From: Adiantum capillus-veneris | Lineage: Eukaryota > Streptophyta > Polypodiopsida > Polypodiales > Pteridaceae | Direction of reading: 5' to 3' | Length of the DNA stretch: 64,000 nucleotides | Assembly: GCA_014529385.2 (NCBI GenBank) | Contig: CM043952.1 | Coordinates: forward strand, 57,830,119-57,894,118 | Part shown: piece by piece, positions 20,084 to 30,673 of the stretch | Layout of the letters: each line of letters begins with the position of its first letter | Position numbering within the stretch: position 1 is the first letter of the stretch | Notes under the pieces: model-generated | Told to the model about the DNA's origin: nothing | The model's input: only the letters and a program-made list of their open reading frames with translations | Databases searched by the model: none | Position numbers and translations under genes: made by a program

Positions 20084-21388
20084 CACATAAAAAAAATTAT
20101 GTCCTTGCAAAAAGCTTCAAGCTCTTCAGGAGAGATTTTTACCTTTGTAAACTCCCTTCCCCTTTGACTGATTGTTGTTGTTGTTGTTGGAATTTCATTG
20201 GAAGAATTTGGGGCATTAGTTTTACCCTTTGCATCACTTTTGTCTTTGTTTTCCATGGGCTTGACATTACTTCTAGACCCTTCTTGGAAATTGATGCACA
20301 AAGCAATTATAGTATGGAGGATTACTTCGATGATAGAACCAAGCCATTGGGAGTTGACGTACTCGACCATATCTTCCAGTAATCCCGCACAGAATTGTTG
20401 CTTTTGCTCAACAAAGTCTATCTTTTGAAAGACATTAGCCTTGAGATGTAAATCCCAAAACTTGTCCACAAATATATATCCCAAAACTGGTCCACGTATT
20501 TGTGGATAGAGTCATCGCAGAGAAGCTTCAAAATCTGCCATTCGGTAAGCACTTTGTCCTTTGCATCGCTTGCAAGGAATTTCTTTATGATGGAAACTTA
20601 TAGAGTTTTCCATGTATTTGGGGCTTTGTCGTTGCCAAAAATTCTAGCCCACCATTGAGGATCAGACTTTTGGAAGTGCATAGCTACATGGAATAGCTTG
20701 GAAAACTCTGAAAAGCCTTCATCTCAAAAGGCCGCATCAAATTGCTAGATGAGGGCCAATACTTTGTCAGTAGCACCAAAGGTGCCATCATAGGTGAGAA
20801 AAGAGATACTCTTTTCTCCCTCTTTGAACCTCTTGAGCTTTTGGGACCTTCACCATGCGGGGTAAGATTTGCATGTCCTCCCCTCTTGTATTCTCTAGGA
20901 GAATAGTTGTAGCTTTCGTCAGAAGAGGAGGAAGGAGAAGAAGAAGGAGAAGAGGGTGACCTCTTTCTTACCCGTTTCTTCCTTTGTTTACTCTCTTCCC
21001 TTTTGGAGTGAAGAGGAGAAGGAATGTGGGTTTTGACCGTTTCCTCTTGGGAGGAGTTGACGATCATCAGACCACCGTCTTCATGGAGCCACATCTTTAG
21101 AGGAACTTAGGCGTTCTTTGTGTTCCTACTCTCTTATCTGAGAGAGTATTATTTTGGGGGTCTCATCAACAAGAGGCCTCCTAATATCTCTCTCCTCTTG
21201 GAGAGGAAGGGAAATCCCATAAGCACAAAGTTGTTGAGTAACTTGACTTGCAAATCAGGGTTTCCCATCGCTTGCTACAACCTAGTAATAAGATAATTGA
21301 CGAACATGGGGGCATCATCATTAGCACCTTCTTGTGCAAAATAAAAGTTATGAATGTTCATTCTACTCTCTTGGTTATTGTCAGCCAT
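20051..21388 (-). pseudogene. Family A gag, minus arm of foldback
   Basis: Reverse-oriented homologue of 18683-20032, with ATG at 21386-21388. It carries CGEQGHGYCSC, an Asn/Thr-rich linker, KYVDKFWDLHL and RVRKRSPSSPSSSPSSSS. Many stops and frame changes break it. It differs from the plus arm by numerous substitutions and indels, so it is not a recent copy or a simple assembly reflection. Confidence 0.8.
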
Positions 21389-21781
21389 GCTAATTAAACC
21401 TATGTATAGATTACTTTGTGCTTTGATACCCTCAAAAACCTTAGTCGCTACTCTTCTTTACCTTTGAAAATAAATTCTCAAGTATCCACACCCATGGTTT
21501 AAACATTGTTGATTGCAAAGACTAGCTAGGGTCTAACATTTCTCGGTTGATTATGGTGTTTATTGAGCTTGTTCATAGCTCAATAATGGTAGTAAGCCAA
21601 AGGCAAGCCCTGAGAGGCTCCATTATTAAGACTATAGTTCCCAATGGTGTACCTCCAACTAAGTCCTTCTCAACCAAGATAATAGATCCCTGTCCCACTT
21701 ACCCTACTTCCATAAACATGCCCACCCTTGCATGGACAACTTAAGGACCTCTCTTCTTAAGCAATAAAAGAGAAACCAATA

Positions 21782-21793
21782 GCTCTGATACCA
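21782..21793 (-). other. Primer binding site, tRNA-iMet type (minus)
   Basis: GCTCTGATACCA on + is an exact complement match, two bases from the LTR end. It belongs to the minus-sense half of the A2 foldback. Confidence 0.85.
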
Positions 21794-21794
21794 A

Positions 21795-23352
21795 CATAAT
21801 GGAAATGGCCTAGGAACTTTGAGAATACCAGATTTAGGAGAATTAGAGAGAGCATTTTTGTGAGACTACTTGGAGAACATAGATGGTGAATTTATTTGGT
21901 GGTAGCAACTTAACCATAATACTTAATTAACTTGGCATGAACAATTCTTTTGCAAGAGAGAGAGTTTGGAGAACTTGACAACAGTAGATGACCGGATTTA
22001 TGTGGAGCTGTTCCCCCCTCCAATAGGCTTTTTTATTATAGATTCTCCCATCAAGAGAGACTTGGTACAATACAATCTTTGTGTTCCTTGTGACCTAGGT
22101 GATGCAATGAGGATGGAAAGCTTCATCCACCACGAGCATAACTTAGATTTTGTAAAACAAATTAACCATCCCCAGCCTCAGTCTCAAGGCCTCAAACACC
22201 TTCAAAGGTGGAGAGAGCTAGCAAGGAATGAGGGTAGGGACAGGAAGAAGAAACATTCATAAGAAAAAGAAATAGTTCCTCACTTATCATCACTCTTCTT
22301 GCTTAGCATACATAATAGCATGGTAATAAAGATGAAGAATATGGAAAGCTTAAGCATTGGAGCATGGCTCTTGGTTGGATTTGCATTCCATAGACAAGAG
22401 TGTTGGTGTAGGGTCTCAACTTCTCTACAGGCTTGGAGAAGTAGATGGATCTCTTGCACTTTGCAACTCACACAATGAGAGAGAAAGAGAGAGTGTGTGT
22501 GTGTGTGTGTCTGTGGGAGAGTATACCCCCCAGGCTATCCCCCTCCTTGCTTTGGTGGACCCCCTCTTCTAGCACTATCTTGCACATGATTGGACCTCCT
22601 CAAGATTGACCAATCACATGCTAGTGCATATCAAGCAACAAGGGTATCCTTGGGACAAGTTTCCCCCTCCCCCCTTTGAGAGAGAGGAATTGATAAATGC
22701 AAGAACAATTAATTAAATTAACTAAATTTTCATTGGACCCCTTGGGAGGCCAACTAATAGGATTTAGGCACACTATGAAGGAAACATGAAGAGGAGCTTG
22801 ACAATTGTTCTAGATGCTTTTTTTTGTAACAAGCATGTCTTGTGTGAGGGTGTGTGTGTTCTCTCTCTAGCTCCTACAATGAGGGCTCACGCCCCCTTGA
22901 GTAGGGATCATGTTGAATTTTTGAACACCTTAATTTCTCAAGCACCTTAGTCATTAAGCACCTCAAGCACCTTAGTTAGCAAGCACGGCAAGCACCTTAG
23001 TCAGCAAGGACAACAAGCATCTCAAGCACCTTAGTCAGCTATAGCACGACAAGCACCTCAAGCTTGCACCAGGGTCCCACCTCAAGCACAACCCTAGCTT
23101 GCGTGAGGTCAAAGGACTTGTAACACTAACCATTGGAGGTCTTTAATGAAGCTAACCCTAAGGTCTTTTAGCTCCATTAGCTAGCCTTGCTCTTTGACAG
23201 ATCATCTCTCATTTCGACCCCTTTACCATTGGCTCATGTTGAGATAGACCCGGAAGCACATGACTATATTCTAACCCTGGTTCCCATCTATTCTTCCACA
23301 TTAAATGATTGATTTAATATGAAAAAATCATTTGGGTTGGTTAGATATTACA
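21795..23352 (-). mobile_element. Family A LTR, full length (1558 bp)
   Basis: In minus sense it begins TGTAATATCTAACCAACCC, includes its U3 start, and ends CCATTATG, a mutated form of CCATTACA. It contains the GT tract (22490-22512) and minisatellite. It is shared: it acts as the 5' LTR of the minus gag half to its left and as the 3' LTR of chromovirus A3 to its right, as in tandem LTR-internal-LTR arrays. Only this copy shows both LTR ends. Confidence 0.8.
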
Positions 23353-23766
23353 TTTTATGACATTACCTCTCTTTGGAAATCATAGTCATCGTTGACTATG
23401 AGGTAGAAGAGATAAAGCCTTAGTCATTAGTCAATGTTTCTTAGCGGGTAGAGGATCCCTTTTTACCCTACGGCATCATTCCAAGATGAATGACTAATTT
23501 GGTGCTTGGGAGACATAGATGCCGCAAGCATGTCTTGTCTTTAGTCCATTTCATTCTCCCAAAGTAGAGTGACAAATTCTACTTGGTGTTTAAGAGACAT
23601 TGTCATTACAATGAAAGCATGCATACTATTTAAATTTTTGCACAATAAAAAATCATCCTTATAAGACAAGAACATTTGTCATTTAAAAGAAATTTATAAA
23701 TTGCTTACTCTAATGTAGCATCGTAAGCACTGACAAGGTTCATACTATCCTTAAGCTATATTCCTT

Positions 23767-24126
23767 TTATCCATCTAGCATCTTCAAAAGTATATTTTTG
23801 AATTTAACAAGGTACCGTTGGATAATCTTACCATGTTGTAGTGCCTTGTCTTCATGCCAAAGGATAGCTTTGGGTTGTAGCACCTCTTCTTGGTCTCCGA
23901 TTTTGGGAGGGTCTTTAATACTTGGTTCACTTGGTGGCTCTCCTTTGCAGGGCTTAAGTAGGCTCACATGAAAAGCATTGTGCATGGGCCAATGGTTGGG
24001 CAACTTGAGTTTATAAGACATCTCATTGATTGGCTTCAATATTTGAAAAGGACCATAGTATCTTTTTGCTAGTTTAGCATAATACTTTTGATGGCCTGTA
24101 GGATTTTTGCAAGTTGTTTTCCTCAA
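23767..24126 (-). pseudogene. Chromovirus integrase C-terminus and chromodomain (A3)
   Basis: Encodes LAKRYYGPFQILKPINEMSYKLKLPNHWPMHNAFHVSLLKP, a GPY/F-type integrase C-terminal module, followed by EEVLQPKAILWHEDK and RYLVKFKNILL, a chromodomain-like end. This marks A3 as a Ty3/gypsy chromovirus. The module guides integration to particular chromatin in known chromoviruses. It reads on from the integrase core at 24180-24694. Confidence 0.85.
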
Positions 24127-24179
24127 TCAAGCCTTGGGAAACTTAAGTAAGACCCGATCATTTTCTTTGAACGTTAAGG

Positions 24180-24694
24180 CTCTTTTGTGCTTGCCAGCAG
24201 CAGTTTTTTGCCTTTGTTAAGAGATGGATATAGTCTCCTTAATCTTTTGAAAAGATTCTTGTAGGCCACTGATATACTCATCCACAACGAATATCTTCCC
24301 ATGTACTTTAAGTAGCAAGGGACTTTCTTCCCATAATGATTTCAAAAGGTCCTTTTCTCGCAGAAGTATGGAAAATATTATTGTACGCATACTCTACAAG
24401 AGGTAAGTACTCTTCCCATTGTGAGCGTTGATCTACTTCTGTAACATAAGTCTTTAGCAGATCGAGAATCATAATATTGGCTACTATCTCACTTTGTCCA
24501 TCCATTTGTGGGTGACAGGCTGAAGAGAAATTTAATCTTGTACCTAGATTTTCAAAGAGACCTTTCCAAAAATTACTTGTCATTCTAGGACCTCTTTTTG
24601 ACACGATGGATGTTGGAAATCCATGGTGTTTGAAAATTTGGGATATTGAAGAGAGTTTCCATTTGGTGTGCCTTAATAGTCTTTTTGATAGAAG
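24180..24694 (-). pseudogene. Chromovirus integrase core, C-terminal half (A3)
   Basis: Contains HHGFPTSIVSKRGPR, SNFWKGLFENLGTRLNFSS, HPQMDGQSE and LVEYAYNN. The second catalytic aspartate of the DDE triad (normally SDRG) is replaced by lysine; the glutamate is present. The upstream half of the same domain lies about 19 kb away at 43892, because the Tat-like element T1 is inserted between them. Confidence 0.85.
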
Positions 24695-25027
24695 TGAAGC
24701 GGGCAACAAAAGAGGTGACCTCTAAACACCCCTCAAGGCTCCCATGCTACTCAATTGGGGCTAAGGGACAAACCCAAAACCAAACAAGTGAAGGGCACCA
24801 CCTAGTTATGGGATGCGAACTAGAACGCGGGAAAATTCTTGGAAAATACCCCCAAGAAAACACAACAAAAAAACACTCAACAATAGGAGACACTCTCTTG
24901 TACACACACCCACACTCAACTAAGGAAGAGCGTTGATCAAGACATGGTTTCTTCTCTCCACAGTGAATATTGTTTATTTGCTTATTTTTTTCTCTTTTTG
25001 TGAAAGGATGAAGAGGTTATGGTAATA
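24695..25027 (-). mobile_element. T1 3' LTR, part 1
   Basis: Starts TGAAGCGGGCAACAAAAGAGG and matches the start of the T1 5' LTR at 40942. It is interrupted after TAATA (25023-25027) by element B. It lacks about 1 kb present in the other LTR (41275-42290), including that LTR's TATA box. Confidence 0.8.
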
Positions 25028-25727
25028 TGTGAGGTCCCCAACCCCACCGACACCCAAGTGGGATGGGATCCTTGATAGGTCTCTAGGTCTAATAGAAGTC
25101 AGAGTCTCTAAACAAGAAAAATCCAGGGAATAGACCTCTACCATTGACAATGGCTTGGGTTTATAGCCCTAGACAAAGACCTAGTCCCATCTTGTAGTGG
25201 AAATGGGACAACTTTTTTGAAATTTCTAAAACTATTTTGGCCCTATAACTTCCACAATTTGGACTAAGGTATCCTTAACCAACACTTTTTCCCACCTAAC
25301 ATATGTGAAGGCACAGCCACTGGTGGACTCCTCTTCCAAGTGGAGAAGTTTTCTAGACGTTTTTAGTGCACAGGAATGGATAGTTACCTGATTAATTAGG
25401 TCCACCCATCTATATTGACAACCTTAGTCAGTCCCCACTTACCACCCCGCACTCACACATGATACTTTGTCATTCAATTACTACCATGTTCTTATCACAA
25501 TTAAAATAATGATTCCTTTTATCCTTCATAACAAAATTTCATTAGAACAACCCTTGAAAGCAGTATTGAAAACATTCTTTTAGCAAACAGACATCTTCAA
25601 ACTTATGACAAGGTACTGTCAATCTGAAGTAACTTTGACCAGTATTGGCTTGTCTCAAGAACACCTATACGGGGGTGAAAAACAACACCCATTCCTTATT
25701 TATGAAAATCGGGGTGGAAAAGACATC

Positions 25728-25907
25728 ACCCAAAGTTCGAGCACCCATACGCCAACAGCTGCCCATACAATTGGGCGGTTCCTCTAGGATAAAAATGATA
25801 TCCTAAGTAGAATCCACACCCAAAGTTCGAGCACCCATATGCCAACCAGCTGCCCATACAATTGGGCGGTTCCTCTAGGATAAAAATGATATCCTCAGTA
25901 AAATCCA
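25728..25907. repeat. 90-bp tandem duplication in element B LTR
   Basis: Two copies of a unit starting ACCCAAAGTTCGAGCACCCA. The partner LTR has one copy (about 31202-31290), so the duplication arose after insertion. Confidence 0.85.
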
Positions 25908-28130
25908 CAAACAAAAACATGCATGGGGTAAAGACTCCACGTACATGAAGGTAACCGACTCATCCATGGGTGACTCGCCATCGTTACTCTCACTTGGAGT
26001 AAAATATTTCGAGGAATCTGAGGTGTCTTGAGACAAGCTGTCTTAAAGATGATCAAACATTCTTTCCTAGGTCAACCAGTCTTAGCCCAAATAGTTATTT
26101 CCTAATTACAAACAATGCTCACCGGTTTCTTGGAAGTTACCTTCCGTTTTTGGTCAGTTACTCCTTTTCTGATTCTTACATACTCCTGACGTATGCAATG
26201 TTAACTTATAAAGGAACCTAAACTATTTAAATATTTAATGGAATAAATATAAACCCACTTGGAATTGGTCAGCCATCTATTGCTGCGCTGGCGCCTGAAG
26301 ACTCTCCTCCGTAGGCCTACTACTAGGCCTAGCCTCATGGTCATAGAATGCCCTAGTCCTTCTGTGCGTTGTATCTTCCTCATCGGACTGAGGATTTCCT
26401 CAGGTCCTCTTTGAAGCCATAGTGGTAGCTTTATAAAAGGATACTTAATCAATTAGAGAATTAATTGAATAATCTCTCTTATTTCTTTTACCCAAAAATA
26501 GGTATTTTTGGACTAAGTAAATATCTCGATAAATATCTGGCCGGTGATATATTTTTTTGCAACTTTCTAATAGTATTGCTGTGCTTCCATAATTATTTCA
26601 TAATTATTGGAGCTGTTTTACTAGTTTTCCTATTTAAATTCTCTTCAAAAATACCCTAATTTGGCTTTAGTAATTTATGAACTACTTATCTGATTATAAA
26701 ATTTTTATCCTAGGTAGATTTTGATGTATTATAGCTCTTGTAATTATTTTGCTAACATATAAAGTGATTTACTAATTTCCTTTCTCAATTTACAGTCAAA
26801 ATCAGACATTATTAGCCAAGATAATTAGCTAAACTGATTATTTGGACTTAAGGTAAATTTTTGGACTTTCTAATGCCATTTTTCATCTCTAATCATTACT
26901 ATGTAATTATATAAATTAATTTACTAATTTATCTTTCAAATTTATGATTAAAATCAGATAAGATTAACTAACATAATTAGGTAAACTAATTATCTATATA
27001 TGGCCTATTTATATTGAGTTTTTAATAGTGATTTCTACCTTTGATAATTACTTAATTAACAGACAATTTTGACCTAATATATTAGATAAACTAATTTTTT
27101 GTGCATACCCTAATTATCCCAAATTTGTAACGTTGATTTGTATCTTTGATAAATATTGTATATTTATCTAAGTATTTTTTAATTTCCCTTTTAATGTAGG
27201 CTCAAAAATATATAATTTTGGTCTAAGTGATTAGATAAACTAATTTCATGTGCATGCCCTAATTATACCGGCTTCCTAACATTGATTTCTATCTCTGATA
27301 AATACTATATATTTATCTAAGTAATTTAACTAATTCTCCCCTTAATTTAGAGCTAAAATTAGTCTAATATGATTTAGATAAATAGCTATATTATTTTTCT
27401 AACCTCAAGATAATTTTCACGATGTTTTCAACATGTAAAATAACTCTAATAAATAGCACATAATTATCTAGCATGTTTTTCTAATTTCTCCCTTTAATTT
27501 ATAGCTAAAAACAATTAATCTTGGCTTAATTAAATACTTAGATTAATTATATGTAAATGAGTAATTTATCCCATGTTCCCAATAGCATTTCCTAACTATG
27601 ATAATTAACTTAAGAATTTTTGAGCTGAATGAATAGGTTTTTCATCAAGTTTTTGATTAAAAATAACTAATATTTTCCTAATTAATTACAAAAACTAATC
27701 AAAAAATTAAGAGATAATTTTCCTATTATTTTAATAGTGTAATTTAGATTTGATAATTATATTATACTAATCTAAGTTTAATTAGTATAATTACCCTTAA
27801 TTTATGAACAAAAAGATTAATTTGAATTTTAATATGGCTTAGTAATTAATTAATATCCCTTATCTTAATCTAAGCAATCAAAAAAATGTTAAGGATTAAG
27901 AGAATAATTTAGAGTGTAAATAAATTTAATCTTCTTAATTAATTAGATTAATCAAGAAAATAAGACGTAAATTAGTATAATTTTACTAATTGAAAAGGGA
28001 TTAGGATAATTATCACAGATAATCTGCTAGAGATTTTCTTTCTAATGATTCTTGGATAGAGTTTTCTCTCTATGTGAGAGAGAAATGACCAGGACTCCGA
28101 GTCTGAATTTTTTTGTGAAGAGGGAGGGCC

Positions 28131-28138
28131 TATTTATA
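28131..28138 (-). promoter_or_regulatory. TATA box, element B LTR
   Basis: TATAAATA on the minus strand, within CCTATAAATAGGCCC. The same site in the 5' LTR (33490-33497) has one substitution. Confidence 0.5.
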
Positions 28139-28960
28139 GGTTTTTAGGGCTCATAGGCTGCTTCTAGAAGTTACTTGCACATCAAGGCTGCCCCCTAGCC
28201 TTACCCTAGCACAACCCGCTGCTAATTCCAGCCTGGGCAAGTTCATTACTGCCCCACACAGCACCCCTAGATACCCAAAATCAAAAATTTGATATTATAT
28301 GACCTTTTCATGATTAATTTTAAAAATACCTACAATTATCTGTAAATATCTGGGAACTTTATGATAAAAGTCTTTTGTAGTAATGATTATTAAAAATTTA
28401 TAATTTACTTAATTAATCTAATCCACAGTGTAAACTTCCATAGCCCATAACTATGCCAGTTTTTATTGGAATTCAGTTCTGAAAATTTCTAACTATAGTA
28501 AAGTCATGATTACGGTTCCAAAAATACCAATATTTTCCGCGGTTGGACAATTCTACATTGCTTTCTTAACAAACAGATTAATTTGATTAAAATTTATATA
28601 ATTTTCTAAGGTTTCAAAAACTAAAAGCCTTACAATCACCCCAACTTAAGGAATTGAGATGTCCTAATCTCAATCGAAATTGGGAAAATCTTTGAGAAGT
28701 GATACTTTGTCCTCCCGTGTGGCGTCTTCAATGGGGTAGTCCTTCCATTTTACTAGATTCTCTTTGATTACTCTATTTTGCATACTTCTTTCCCTAGCTG
28801 GTTGGAGTTCAAGAATTCCTTGTTTTTGCATCACAATCTGTTCGGCGTCTAGAGTGTGATCGAGCTTTGGATATAAAGTTTTAGAAGACTAATATGGAAT
28901 ACATTATGGACCTTGAGGTGTTCAGGTAGCTTTAGTTTGTAAGCTTGATCATTGATTACC

Positions 28961-29156
28961 TTTATCTCTTCATAAGGTCCACAATATCTGGGGACATTTG
29001 ATCCTTAGGACATTTTCTCCTATAGTGTCCCATTCGATTGCATCCATAACATCTGATATTTATCTCTTCATAAGGTCCACAATATCTGGGGACATTTGAT
29101 CCTTAGGACATTTGCTCCTATAGTGTACCATTCGATTGCATCCATAACATCTGATA
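28961..29156. repeat. 98-bp tandem duplication at the gag-chromodomain joint
   Basis: Two copies of a unit starting TTTATCTCTTCATAAGGTCC. Each contains the zinc-knuckle end and the chromodomain start, so the duplication spans the deletion joint. Confidence 0.85.
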
Positions 29157-30659
29157 TTTGGAAAATTCTGTTCTGTATTTGTTGTAGTGGTTACTGCCCT
29201 TTGTTGATTGTCTTGGTTGAAATTTCCTCTTGCCCTTCCTATGAAGTTGTTCTAGTTATGATAGTTCCTTGCAGGGGGGTTTCCTTCAGCCGCAAGAGGT
29301 TTAGCTCTGAGAAGGGCATTTTGAATTGATGTGAGGCTCATAGATTCTGAGCATGTACTTAAAGGTTTATTAAAGCCCTGGCAAAAGCGAGCAATTTGTT
29401 GTTCCGTTGTCATCAGTGGTGCATAACACCGTAAAGAGACATATTTGGTGTAGTATTCTTCTAAAGTATGCCCTAACTATTGGAGGGCGAGAAATTCATT
29501 CATTCTTATAGCATGATGTCCCAGAGGAAGATATCTCTCTTTTACTGCCTGTTTCATTTTCTCCCAGGATGGACTAATGGAAGGATTATCCCTACTATGC
29601 TGTTTCCACCAGAGTAGCATCTCCAGTGAGTCAAAACATTCCAAGCATTGCCTGATATTTTGAAGCAGTTCTTGCTGCCAGGAAATAGTCGTCCATGGCA
29701 TCAAGCCATGCTTCGGCATCACGTTCTAAGTTAGGTCCCTCTCCCTTGAAGGTCAGGAGTTGAATCTTTTTTAATAGTAGTTTCTTCTCTTGGGTGGGAG
29801 TGCAAAGGCTTTTTTCATTGCCGTGGGATTTTAATTAACTAACTTCTTTTAGTGTTAAAGAATAAATTTTTTTGTCATGCAAATTTTTAATCTATGTATA
29901 TACTTTCATACTTAATGAAAACAAAAGTCCAACAATCAACATGATCATTCCATTGAATTACAAAAAACATGATATTTTCATAAAACCATGGTATATACAA
30001 GAGTTAATACAATCACTAACTCATACTATGTACAAGATGGACTCATACTATGTATAAGATGGTAACACTCCTATACCAAAATCTACAGAACTACTAGTCC
30101 GTTTGACAGGGGATCAAAAAATATAACATCTTTTGGTCCTCTAAACTTAGGGCCTACTCTCATGGGTCTGATCCTACCTGGGTATATAATTTTAGCTACC
30201 TGATCAAATACCCACTGATTCTGAGATACCTCTATCCCATCTATAGTAATGGTCTAATCCTAATCTTCAGTCTCGCTGAAAAAGTAAACTTCAATGGTTC
30301 GAAGTGTTTCGGTCCATTTGAGTCTCTTCGAGTTTAGTGCCAATCCCTCTATCTGTCCTGCATCAATCAGGAAAATTTTGCCAAACTTTGATCATCTGAT
30401 TTCCCACGTAAGAGGAGGAGAAAACATCTCGTCTAGTAATTGCATGATGCTCTTGCAAAATAGGAATCTATTGGATTTGCAAGCAGCCTTAAACATGATA
30501 TTGAAGATCATATACTTTCAGTAAGCCTGGAAGACATTTTCCCGTATTGATAGGAAAATTCTCATTTCAAAATATACTACAATTATAATTGCAAAATTAC
30601 TTATTAAATCTTCATTTTGTCAACCTTTCTCCCTAGTTTTAGGACCTTACTAACCTCAA

Positions 30660-30671
30660 GCTTTGATACCA
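30660..30671 (-). other. Primer binding site of element B
   Basis: GCTTTGATACCA on + is the complement of TGGTATCAAAGC, one change from the tRNA-iMet type. It lies two bases from the LTR start at 30674 and fixes the element as minus-strand. Confidence 0.85.
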
Positions 30672-30673
30672 CT

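Larger units (their letters stand above)
25028..28634 (-). mobile_element. Element B 3' LTR (3607 bp)
   Basis: On + it starts TGTGAGGTCCCC and ends AGCCTTACA. It is homologous along its length to 30674-33981, with clear divergence. It contains a long AT-rich section (26450-28000), a 90-bp tandem duplication (25728-25907) absent from the other LTR, and a TATAAATA box in minus sense at 28131-28138. A minus-strand frame (26201-26452, homologous to 31608-31811) near its middle starts with ATG and resembles a gag N-terminus. Confidence 0.85.
28635..30673 (-). pseudogene. Element B internal region: gag fused to chromodomain, pol deleted
   Basis: Only about 2 kb lies between the LTRs. From the PBS end: gag with WWKQHSRDNPSISPSWEKMKQAVKERYLP (29477-29722). 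A continuation then reads EEYYTKYVSLRCYAPLMTTEQQIARF, followed by a CCHC knuckle CYGCNRMVHYRSKC (about 29115-29160). Directly after comes an integrase C-terminus and chromodomain (YKLKLPEHLKVHNVFHISLLK, VKWKDYPIEDATRE-type) to 28690. Protease, RT, RNase H and the integrase core are missing. This is an internally deleted, non-autonomous chromovirus. Frameshifts and stops are present. Confidence 0.8.
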
